Position numbers and translations under genes: made by a program. Positions 17,216 to 24,817 of a stretch of DNA of 64,000 nucleotides are shown one piece after another. Source of the DNA: Dialister pneumosintes (GTDB lineage Bacteria > Bacillota > Negativicutes > Veillonellales > Dialisteraceae). Under the pieces are notes generated by a model that did no database searches, was not told the origin of the DNA, and was given only the letters and a program-made list of their open reading frames with translations. The number at the start of each line of letters is the position of its first letter. Position 1 is the stretch's first letter. The stretch is taken from contig NZ_CP017037.1 in NCBI RefSeq assembly GCF_001717505.1, positions 473,001 to 537,000 on the forward strand, read 5' to 3'.

Positions 17216-18941
17216 ATTTATGAGGTGTGGGTTTTACAACTATTGTTTTATGATGTGAGTACGTAACTAAGCCTAAAGGACCTTGTGGAATCTTTTTTAC
17301 ATATTTAATTTTAGTATAATCAACACTTACTTTTCCTGAATCTTTATCTTGGCTGTAGTAAGCTGCCAAAGAAGCCGCATATAGAATAATATCGTTTGGA
17401 ATATCTTCTTGGACATTGTCTTGATGAATCACTACATGTGCTCCCGGAATTTTTTGTGCATGTAACCAAATATCATTCTTATTGGCCTTATGAAGTGTTA
17501 AGAATTCGTTTTGTGAGTTATTTTTTCCTATAGAAATAATATACCCATCTTTGTTTTCTGTATGTATAAAAGGTTCTTTTTTGGTTACTTTTTTTAAAGA
17601 TGTTTTAGGTGATGATTGCTTTTTTATGCCGTTATTTTTTAATTCATTGTGAAGTTCATCCAACGCCTTTCTATCAGTAATTGTGGATGCAAAATAAAGT
17701 AAATTATTAAAATATTCTTGCATTTGCAAGCAATCTCTTAGTTTTTGAATTCCAATTTCTTCACGTTTTTTTAATTTATTATACTTTTTAAAATACATCT
17801 GACTATTAGCAGGTAAACTTAAAGTAGGATCTAATGGAATTTGTACTTTAGTAGGGGGATCTACAAAAAGATTCTCTACCTCTATTTCAAATTGTCGGGG
17901 AATAGATTTCCATGCGTTAATAGAAAGTAAATTTCCCCATAATTTATACTCTTCTGTTTTTTCAGTTTCAGCTAATTCTTCACGAATCTTTTTTTCTTTA
18001 CGAAGTTCTTTTTTTAATGCACTTTGGATTTGTTTTGTGAGTTCTTTGACGGCAGTAGAAATAATACCTTCGGTATTTGAGATATTATCTACAATCCATT
18101 TATTTACAGACTGTTTTTGATACTCTTTATCTATCGATAAGGAGATAGCTGAGATTTGAACTTTATTAGCTTTTTTATAAAAAAATAATCCATTTGCATT
18201 TTGTAATCTTGTTTTAATTTGTACAATAGCAGATGCTAATATTTTTTTTGTTGTCAAAGAAAGCGAATGGTATATATCTGCAGAAGAAATATGAGATAAT
18301 TGACATATTTCGCTTACAATTATTTGATTTAATCCATTAAAAAGACTAAAAAGAACTTCAGCAACGGTTTTTTCTTTATCATCTAAAGGATGCACAAGAA
18401 TATCAAGCAGTTCTTGTTCATTAAAATCTAAAAAATTCATTCGAAGGGAATTTTTAGGTGCTTGATATTCTTGTTGTGGAACTATCGACCTATCATTTTT
18501 TTTATGATAAATACATGCATCTAAAATAATATTATTTTCTGCAAGTATTAAATTAGGTGCGGCAGGTAAAAGTTCACAATATAAAAACTTTGAAATAATA
18601 GAGCTGTTATTTTCAATACGATTAAATTCGATACGAATAATTCGGTCTAAGTTCATTTGTTCAATAGAAACAATGCGGCTTCCTTCTAAATGTTTTCTTA
18701 AGGACATGCAAAAATTTTGAGCAGGGATGAAATTACTGTTTTTTCTTTTTTCAAATAAAATGCATGCATAAGTAGGGGTTTGTGCGGAAAGAAGAAAATG
18801 CATCGGTTTTGTATCTATTTTAAATAATTCTAATTCAAATAAACGAGAATCTATTTGATGTATTTCACGAACTTGTGCACCTAGTAGAGATTGATTCAAT
18901 TCTTTTGTTAAGTGATAAATCATTAAACTATCAAGTTGCAT
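17214..18941 (-). CDS. rqcH: Rqc2 homolog RqcH (NFACT family, formerly FbpA)
   Basis: RqcH binds stalled 50S-peptidyl-tRNA complexes and adds alanine tails for proteolysis in ribosome quality control; the older name reflects fibronectin binding. The 575 residues show NFACT-N (MQLDSLMIYHLTKELNQSLLG...REIHQIDSR), a coiled-coil middle (about 290-430) and NFACT-R (HKANKNDIWLHAQKIPGAHVVI). AAAGGAG precedes the ATG. It is the only minus-strand gene in the first 40 kb and stands alone, divergent from dapF. Confidence 0.96.
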   Translation of the reverse strand: MQLDSLMIYHLTKELNQSLLGAQVREIHQIDSRLFELELFKIDTKPMHFLLSAQTPTYACILFEKRKNSNFIPAQNFCMSLRKHLEGSRIVSIEQMNLDRIIRIEFNRIENNSSIISKFLYCELLPAAPNLILAENNIILDACIYHKKNDRSIVPQQEYQAPKNSLRMNFLDFNEQELLDILVHPLDDKEKTVAEVLFSLFNGLNQIIVSEICQLSHISSADIYHSLSLTTKKILASAIVQIKTRLQNANGLFFYKKANKVQISAISLSIDKEYQKQSVNKWIVDNISNTEGIISTAVKELTKQIQSALKKELRKEKKIREELAETEKTEEYKLWGNLLSINAWKSIPRQFEIEVENLFVDPPTKVQIPLDPTLSLPANSQMYFKKYNKLKKREEIGIQKLRDCLQMQEYFNNLLYFASTITDRKALDELHNELKNNGIKKQSSPKTSLKKVTKKEPFIHTENKDGYIISIGKNNSQNEFLTLHKANKNDIWLHAQKIPGAHVVIHQDNVQEDIPNDIILYAASLAAYYSQDKDSGKVSVDYTKIKYVKKIPQGPLGLVTYSHHKTIVVKPTPHK

Positions 18942-19107
18942 AAATACTCCTTTATAATCGAGATTATTAAATCTTAAAACGTAGTATTTAATTTACTTTT
19001 CTTAGTATATCATTTTACAAGCATGTAAAGTGAATGATAAAATAAAGCAATATCTATTACAGGAAACTCAGTTTAGATAAGGGATATTCCCCGATTATGG
19101 AGATATT
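18942..19107. promoter_or_regulatory. Divergent rqcH/dapF intergenic region with palindrome
   Basis: This 166-base region must hold the promoters of both rqcH and dapF. A palindrome TTTACA-AGCA-TGTAAA lies at 19014-19029, inside a looser outer repeat ATCATT...AATGAT, and could be an operator. AGTATA at 19004-19009 reads as TATACT on the minus strand, a candidate -10 for rqcH. GGAG lies just before the dapF start. No lysine riboswitch is seen. Confidence 0.35.
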
Positions 19108-19943
19108 ATGCATTTTACAAAATGGAATGGGTGCGGTAACGATTTTATATTAATTAATGCGTTAACTATAAAAGATATAAATCCTATTGTTAATGAATGC
19201 GTTCATTTGTGTGATAGACATTTCGGAATTGGTGCAGATGGCATTATTTTTGTTTTACCTTCCTTACAAGCAGATTTGAAAATGAAAATTTTTAATGCAG
19301 ATGGTACAGAAGCAGAGATGTGTGGTAATGGAATTCGTTGTTTTGCACAATGGGTTTTTGAATTGGGATTGGTTAAGCAAAAAAATTTTCTGTCGAAACA
19401 GGTGTCGGAATTTTATATCCTGAAGTGTTGGACGAAGGAAATGTTCGAGTAGATATGGGGAAGCCTATTTTTGAAACGAATAAAATTCCTGTTATAGGAA
19501 TGAAAGCGGAACAAATATTAAATGCTAACTTGTATGTAAATTCATTACATAAGTCATATGTCATAACTTGTGTATCAATGGGAAATCCACATTGTGTAAT
19601 CTTCACAAAAGATATTGTAAATAATGATCGATTAACTTTAGAAGGGGCTTCTATAGAATGTGATGTTCACTTTCCTCATAAAATTAATGTCGAATTTGCT
19701 AAAATTATAGATAGAAAAACTATTAGAATGCGAGTCTGGGAACGTGGAACCGGGATTACACTAGCTTGTGGTACAGGGAGTTGTGCTACAGCAGTTGCTG
19801 CTATATTACAAGGTGTTGTTGATAATAATATAGATATATTAGTTGATGGTGGTATTCTACAAATTACTTGGAATGGTGGAAATAGTCATGTGTTCATGAC
19901 CGGTCCGACAACTAAAGTTTTTGAAGGTCAATTTTTTATCTAA
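19108..19943 (+). CDS. dapF: Diaminopimelate epimerase, split by a -1 frame change
   Basis: DapF converts LL- to meso-diaminopimelate for lysine and peptidoglycan. The first frame (19108-19452) gives a correct N-terminus with FTKWNGCGNDFI and the first catalytic cysteine in NADGTEAEMCGNGIR. The rest, from about 19386, is in the -1 frame and holds MGNPHCVIF, RVWERGTGITLACGTGSC (second catalytic cysteine) and a normal C-terminus to 19943. Joined as KQKNFSVETGVG the protein would be a standard full-length DapF of about 278 residues. The break falls on A7 then T4. It may be a recent mutation, an assembly error, or tolerated through slippage; both catalytic cysteines and all other motifs are intact, so decay, if real, is recent. 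Confidence 0.85.
19379..19390 (+). other. A7-T4 slippery tract at the dapF frame break
   Basis: In the upstream frame the codons read CAA AAA AAT TTT CTG. The heptamer A AAT TTT (19383-19389) fits X XXY YYZ for -1 ribosomal slippage, and the preceding run of seven A could allow RNA polymerase to add one A. Either event restores the DapF frame at the codons TTT TCT GTC GAA. No clear downstream stem was identified by eye. Confidence 0.6.
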
Positions 19944-19968
19944 TGGAAAGAAAGGGGACAGTTAAGCT

Positions 19969-20859
19969 ATGCGAAGTATGACAGGATATGGCAATGGCAC
20001 TGCATCTAATGATATGGGAATGATAGAGGTAAGTATTAAAACTGTTAATAGCCGTTTCTTAGAAATAACAGTTCATGACTCAAAACTTCCCGTTTCTGTA
20101 TCGCAAGAAATATATACTATGATTAAAGAGTCTTTGGAACGAGGAAAAGTTATTGCAAAAATTACTTTTACGCCATCAACTGCATTGAAACAGAAGCAAA
20201 TTACGGTAGATACAGACCTTTTAAACTCATATATGGATGCTTTTTCTAAGTTAAAAGATATTAAAGGACTAAAAACAAAAAAAATTAGAATACAGGATTT
20301 ATTAGATTTACCGGTTTCTTGGTTGCATGTTGATGAGCCTAAAATAGAGGAAAGTGAATTGATTTTATTGACAAAAGAAGCTACAAAAGTAGCGCTTGAT
20401 CAGGTCATGGATATGCGTGAACAAGAAGGTCAAAATTTAGCACAAGATATATTACGGCGTATAGATTGGATAGAAAAACAAAGAATATTCCTTGTAGAAA
20501 ATGCAGAGCAATCTTCTTATGCATATGAAAAACGATTTAGGGACCGTTTATTGGATTTAATAGCAGAAACCGGATTGTTATTAGATAAAGGAAGAATTCT
20601 TACTGAGATAGCTGCTCATGCAGAAAAAACAGATTTTACAGAAGAAGTTATACGCTTAGGAAGTCACTTGGAACAATTTAAACAAATTCTTTTACAGGAA
20701 AAAGTAGTAGGAAAAAAATTAAATTTTCTTTTACAGGAAATTAATCGAGAAGTTAATACTACAGCGTCTAAGTCAGACCTTATCGAGGTTCTTAATTGTG
20801 TTATAATGATTAAAACCGAACTTGAAAAGATTCGTGAGCAAGTTCAAAATTTAGAGTGA
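19969..20859 (+). CDS. yicC: YicC family endoribonuclease
   Basis: The 296 residues span the full YicC fold: N-terminal MRSMTGYGNGTASN with VSIKTVNSRFLEI, and the C-terminal DUF1732 region with RLGSHLEQFKQILLQEKVVGKKLNFLLQEINREVNT. YicC proteins are RNases that degrade small RNAs in enteric bacteria; the substrate here is unknown. It heads the yicC-remA-gmk-rpoZ-coaBC series, which is conserved in Bacillota. AAAGGGGA lies before the ATG. Confidence 0.95.
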   Translation: MRSMTGYGNGTASNDMGMIEVSIKTVNSRFLEITVHDSKLPVSVSQEIYTMIKESLERGKVIAKITFTPSTALKQKQITVDTDLLNSYMDAFSKLKDIKGLKTKKIRIQDLLDLPVSWLHVDEPKIEESELILLTKEATKVALDQVMDMREQEGQNLAQDILRRIDWIEKQRIFLVENAEQSSYAYEKRFRDRLLDLIAETGLLLDKGRILTEIAAHAEKTDFTEEVIRLGSHLEQFKQILLQEKVVGKKLNFLLQEINREVNTTASKSDLIEVLNCVIMIKTELEKIREQVQNLE

Positions 20860-20870
20860 GGGGATAAAGA

Positions 20871-21149
20871 ATGACATTTTCATTGATTAACATCGGGTTT
20901 GGAAATATGGCATCTGCTAATCGGATTATAGCTATTATCAGTCCGGAATCAGCACCTGTTAAACGTATGATACAAGAGTCTAGGGATCAGGGACAGTTGA
21001 TAGATGCTACTTATGGACGTAAAACAAGATCTGTTTTGATTATGGATACCGGACAAATTATTTTGTCCGCCGTACAGCCGGAAACCATTTCACATAGACT
21101 CTGTTTAAAAGATACGAGCTTAGATAACGAGGAGCTTAACGAAAAATAA
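20871..21149 (+). CDS. remA: RemA-like DNA-binding regulator (DUF370)
   Basis: The 92 residues match RemA/DUF370: [30 protein letters not shown], then [19 protein letters not shown]. In Bacillus subtilis RemA forms rings and activates matrix and osmoprotection genes; in other lineages it sits, as here, between yicC and gmk without known targets. The stop overlaps the start of gmk (TAATG). Confidence 0.93.
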   Translation: MTFSLINIGFGNMASANRIIAIISPESAPVKRMIQESRDQGQLIDATYGRKTRSVLIMDTGQIILSAVQPETISHRLCLKDTSLDNEELNEK

Positions 21150-21808
21150 TGACAATTACATCTAACAAAGAAAAAAAAGATAAAGGAATTCTTTTAGTAA
21201 TATCAGGACCTTCCGGTGCAGGAAAAGGAACTATTTGTGATGCCATACGCAAAATATATCCAAAATTAAATTACTCTATTTCTATGACAACCAGAGCATC
21301 ACGACAAGGTGAAAAAGAAGGTCTTAACTATTTTTTTCGTACTAATGAAGAATTTGAAGTATTAATCAAAGAAGATGCATTTCTTGAATATGCAAAAGTA
21401 TATGATCATTATTATGGAACACCAAAAAAATATGCTTTAGATAAGATTGAAAAGGGAGAGTCTGTATTATTAGAAATTGACATACAAGGAGCTATGCAGG
21501 TAAAAGAACACTACCCCCAGGGAGTATTTGTATATATTGTTCCCCCTTCTTTTGATGTATTATCAAAACGTATTTATGGACGTGGTACAGATAGTGAAGA
21601 AGTCATAAAAAAGCGTTTAGCACAAATTACTGATGAATTGGCTATGGCACATAAATATGACTATATTATTGTCAATGATGTATTGGAAGAAGCTGTGCAC
21701 AAAACTTGTGCTATTTTAGAAGCGGAGTCATGTAAATTGTCCCGTAATGAAGGACAAGTGGAAGTTATATTTAAACAATATATCAATAAGGAGGTTGATT
21801 CATTATGA
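21149..21808 (+). CDS. gmk: Guanylate kinase
   Basis: Gmk phosphorylates GMP to GDP. The 219 residues include the P-loop GPSGAGKGTICDAI, the GMP-binding STRxxR-like MTTRASRQGEKEGLNYFF and LLEIDIQGAMQVKEHYP. It is slightly longer than the usual 200-210 residues because of short extra ends. It overlaps rpoZ by four bases (ATGA), indicating coupled translation. Confidence 0.97.
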   Translation: MTITSNKEKKDKGILLVISGPSGAGKGTICDAIRKIYPKLNYSISMTTRASRQGEKEGLNYFFRTNEEFEVLIKEDAFLEYAKVYDHYYGTPKKYALDKIEKGESVLLEIDIQGAMQVKEHYPQGVFVYIVPPSFDVLSKRIYGRGTDSEEVIKKRLAQITDELAMAHKYDYIIVNDVLEEAVHKTCAILEAESCKLSRNEGQVEVIFKQYINKEVDSL

Positions 21809-22020
21809 TGTGTTATCCATCTATCGATATTTTAGTAAAGAAAGTTGACAACAAATATACTTTAGTAACATTAGCAGCTATGCGTGCTCGTGAATTAAAT
21901 GATGGAAATAATTCTTTTGTTAATGGATTAGAAGGGCAAAAAACCGTAAGTATTGCATTGGAAGAAATTTATAAAGATAAAATTACTTATGCAGATAAGA
22001 GCAAACATTACAATCGTTAA
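21805..22020 (+). CDS. rpoZ: RNA polymerase omega subunit
   Basis: Omega helps assemble beta' into RNA polymerase. The 71 residues have MCYPSIDILVKKVDNKYTLVTLAAMRARELND, the family's conserved N-terminal helix region with the RARxL core, and EIYKDKITY near the end. AAGGAGG lies ten bases before the ATG. Its place after gmk is the standard gmk-rpoZ arrangement. Confidence 0.95.
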   Translation: MMCYPSIDILVKKVDNKYTLVTLAAMRARELNDGNNSFVNGLEGQKTVSIALEEIYKDKITYADKSKHYNR

Positions 22021-22032
22021 GAGGAAATAAAT

Positions 22033-23229
22033 ATGCGATTTGAAGGAAAACATATTCTTGTGGGAATAAGTGGCGGTATAGCCGCTTACAAAACAGCAGG
22101 GATGGTAAGTCATTTGCGTCAATTAGGAGCTGAGGTACGATGTATAATGACTGCACATGCAACAAAATTAATTTCTCCAATTACTTTTGGGGAATTAAGC
22201 GGATATCCTGTAGCTACGGGTATGTTTGATGGTATTACTAATTTTGATATTCGTCATATTGCTTTAGCTTCCTGGACAGATATTTTTGTTATTGCACCTG
22301 CTACAGCTAATATCATAGGAAAAATAGCATCAGGGATTGCAGATGATATGCTTTCTACAACAGCTATTGCTACAACTTCTCCTATTCTTTTAATACCGGC
22401 TATGAATACACATATGTATGAGAATGTAGTTGTTCAAGAAAATTTAAAAAAATTAAAAGATAGAGGATATTTATTAGTAGAACCGGAAATAGGTCATTTA
22501 GCTTGTAATGTAACCGGAAAAGGAAGATTCCCATCGGAAGATAAAATATTTACAACTATAGACCAAGTTTTAAATGGGAAGAGTCGATTACAAGGAAAAC
22601 GTGTTCTTATTACGGCAGGAGGTACTAAGGAAAAGATAGACCCTGTTCGTTACATAGGTAATCGATCCAGTGGGAAGATGGGATATGCAATAGCACAGGC
22701 AGCTATACGTGAAAAAGGATTAGTACATATTATTAGCTGTAATCCTCATTTAAAAGTTCCTGTAGGGGCTTCTGTAGAATATGTAGAGACCGCTGAAGAA
22801 TTAAAACAAGCGATTGATTTACAATATATGAATTATGATGTTGTAATTATGGCAGCTGCGGTTGCTGATTACAAACCGGTAAAAAGTGCATTGCAAAAAA
22901 TAAAAAAGGAAGAGTTGAACAAGCTTTCTCTTGCATTAGAGTCTACATCAGATATATTGTTAAATCTCGGACAAAAGAAACAGCATCAATTTTTAGTCGG
23001 ATTTGCAGCAGAAACTACGAATGTCATTGAGAATGGGAAGAAAAAATTAATCAGAAAAAATTTAGATATGTTAATAGCTAATGATGTATCCGGTACGAAT
23101 TCCGGATTTGATGTAGATAATAATAAAGCAACTATTCTTTTACAAAATGGAAGTATGTATACTTATCCTTGTATGAAAAAAGAAAAACTTGGAGATATTA
23201 TTATAGAACACCTTATCGAAAATATATAA
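22033..23229 (+). CDS. coaBC: Bifunctional phosphopantothenoylcysteine decarboxylase/synthase
   Basis: CoaBC carries out two successive steps of coenzyme A synthesis. The N-terminal flavoprotein (CoaC, about 1-185) has GISGGIAAYKTAGMV, the substrate-binding PAMNTHMYEN and the cysteine region HLACNVTGKGR. The C-terminal ligase (CoaB) has RVLITAGGTKEKIDPVRYIGNRSSG and AAAVADYKP. The 398 residues are normal for the fusion. It is the last gene of the yicC unit and ends in a terminator. Confidence 0.97.
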   Translation: MRFEGKHILVGISGGIAAYKTAGMVSHLRQLGAEVRCIMTAHATKLISPITFGELSGYPVATGMFDGITNFDIRHIALASWTDIFVIAPATANIIGKIASGIADDMLSTTAIATTSPILLIPAMNTHMYENVVVQENLKKLKDRGYLLVEPEIGHLACNVTGKGRFPSEDKIFTTIDQVLNGKSRLQGKRVLITAGGTKEKIDPVRYIGNRSSGKMGYAIAQAAIREKGLVHIISCNPHLKVPVGASVEYVETAEELKQAIDLQYMNYDVVIMAAAVADYKPVKSALQKIKKEELNKLSLALESTSDILLNLGQKKQHQFLVGFAAETTNVIENGKKKLIRKNLDMLIANDVSGTNSGFDVDNNKATILLQNGSMYTYPCMKKEKLGDIIIEHLIENI

Positions 23230-23233
23230 ATAG

Positions 23234-23269
23234 AAAGTGGTATGAATATAGATTTTCATATCACTTTTT
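23234..23269 (+). terminator. Terminator after coaBC
   Basis: AAAGTGGTATGAA pairs with TTCATATCACTTT (one G-U pair) across an eight-base loop and is followed by Ts. It separates coaBC from the riboswitch-controlled metK. Confidence 0.9.
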
Positions 23270-23271
23270 AC

Positions 23272-23300
23272 TTGCATTATAGTATATTTTGATTTATTAT
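23272..23300 (+). promoter_or_regulatory. metK promoter
   Basis: TTGCAT and TATTAT are separated by exactly 17 bases, placing the transcript start near 23307, just before the riboswitch. Confidence 0.6.
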
Positions 23301-23313
23301 AAGTAATACCGTG

Positions 23314-23453
23314 ACTCATCAAGAGTAGCAGAGGGAACGGCCCAATGAAGCTACAGCAACCATCTATTATAAGATAAGGTGCTAATTCCAACAGTTTATA
23401 TGCTGTTAAGATGAGGGAAAATGGCTAGCCCCTCATGAGAGGAGCTTTTTTTA
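23314..23453 (+). promoter_or_regulatory. SAM-I (S-box) riboswitch with terminator, controlling metK
   Basis: The leader has the S-box core: CTCATCAAGAGTAGCAGAGG, then GAACGGCCCAATGAAGC, CAGCAACC, and AAGGTGCTAATTCC, closed by GATGAGG (P1 pairs 23315-23320 with 23410-23415). Downstream, AGCCCCTC / GAGGAGCT (23427-23446) plus a T-run is a terminator. ATGAGGG (23411-23417) can instead pair with CCCTCAT (23430-23436), an antiterminator. With SAM bound, P1 forms and transcription stops; without SAM, metK is read. Confidence 0.93.
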
Positions 23454-23497
23454 TTACATAATTACTTAATATATTCTACGTTATCAAGGAGAAAATC

Positions 23498-24700
23498 ATG
23501 GATAAAAAATTTCTTTTTACTTCTGAATCAGTGACAGAAGGACATCCTGATAAAATTGCCGATCAAATTTCTGATTCTATATTAGATGCTATTTTAGAAA
23601 AAGACTCTTGTGGTCGAGTGGCTTGTGAAACGATTGTTACTACGGGTCAAGTACATGTATTTGGAGAAGTAACTACTACTGCACATGTAAATTATACTGA
23701 TATCATTCGTAAAACAGTTAATGATATCGGTTATACAAATCCCACATACGGATTTGATGGAAAGCATTGTGGCATTTTGCTTTCTATTGGGGAACAATCA
23801 CCGGATATTGCTTTGGGTGTAGACAAATCTTTAGAATCTAAAAATGGAGAAACCAAAAATTACGATATAGGTGCCGGAGATCAGGGGATGATGTTTGGCT
23901 ATGCGACTAACGAGACGGAGCCTTATATTAAAGGGATTTATATGCCTTTACCGATAGCATTAGCACATAAATTGGCATATCGTCTATCTTTTGCAAGAAA
24001 AAATAATGAAATTACTTATCTTCGTCCCGATGGTAAAACACAAGTTACTGTAGAATATGAAAATGGGAAACCGCTAAGGGTACATACTATTGTTATTTCT
24101 ACACAACATAATCCGGATATTTCGCAAAAACAAATTGAAGAGGATATGATTGAACGTATTATAAAAAAGGTTATTCCTCCTACTTTATTAGATGAACAAA
24201 CACGGTATTTAATTAATCCTACAGGTCGTTTTGTTATTGGGGGACCACAAGGAGATGCCGGATTAACAGGACGTAAAATTATTGTAGATACTTATGGAGG
24301 AATGGCACGTCATGGTGGAGGTGCATTTTCAGGAAAAGATCCTACAAAAGTGGATCGTTCTGCAGCCTATGCGGCTAGGTATGTAGCCAAAAATATAGTA
24401 GCATCCGGTATTGCTGATCGATGTGAAATTCAGCTGTCTTATGCGATTGGTGTAGCTAAACCGGTCTCAATTTTAGTGGATACCTTTGGAACCGGTCGTA
24501 TTTCTGATACAGAAATTGAAGAACTAATAACTAAGCATTTTGAATTACGTCCTGCAGGGATTATTGATATGCTTTCTTTGCGTAATCCTATTTATAAACA
24601 AACTGCAGCCTATGGACATTTTGGTCGTCAAGAAGCAGATTTTCCTTGGGAACGTATTGATAAGGCAGAAATTCTTCGTAAAGACGCCGGTATACAATAA
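23498..24700 (+). CDS. metK: S-adenosylmethionine synthase
   Basis: MetK makes SAM from methionine and ATP. The 400 residues contain [46 protein letters not shown] and [18 protein letters not shown], the full set of ATP/methionine-binding motifs. AAGGAG stands before the ATG. The upstream SAM riboswitch gives product feedback on this gene alone, since a terminator follows it. Confidence 0.98.
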   Translation: MDKKFLFTSESVTEGHPDKIADQISDSILDAILEKDSCGRVACETIVTTGQVHVFGEVTTTAHVNYTDIIRKTVNDIGYTNPTYGFDGKHCGILLSIGEQSPDIALGVDKSLESKNGETKNYDIGAGDQGMMFGYATNETEPYIKGIYMPLPIALAHKLAYRLSFARKNNEITYLRPDGKTQVTVEYENGKPLRVHTIVISTQHNPDISQKQIEEDMIERIIKKVIPPTLLDEQTRYLINPTGRFVIGGPQGDAGLTGRKIIVDTYGGMARHGGGAFSGKDPTKVDRSAAYAARYVAKNIVASGIADRCEIQLSYAIGVAKPVSILVDTFGTGRISDTEIEELITKHFELRPAGIIDMLSLRNPIYKQTAAYGHFGRQEADFPWERIDKAEILRKDAGIQ

Positions 24701-24734
24701 ATTTAATAAATCTGTTTTTGATTGGTATTATGGT

Positions 24735-24777
24735 AAAATAGTAGACAGTATCTAATTAACTGTCTACTATTTTGTTT
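24735..24777 (+). terminator. Terminator after metK
   Basis: AAAATAGTAGACAGT pairs with ACTGTCTACTATTTT over a nine-base loop, followed by GTTTT. Confidence 0.88.
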
Positions 24778-24817
24778 TAAATTTATTATATGTAAATTTT
24801 TGTAAAAGAGGAGTCTT

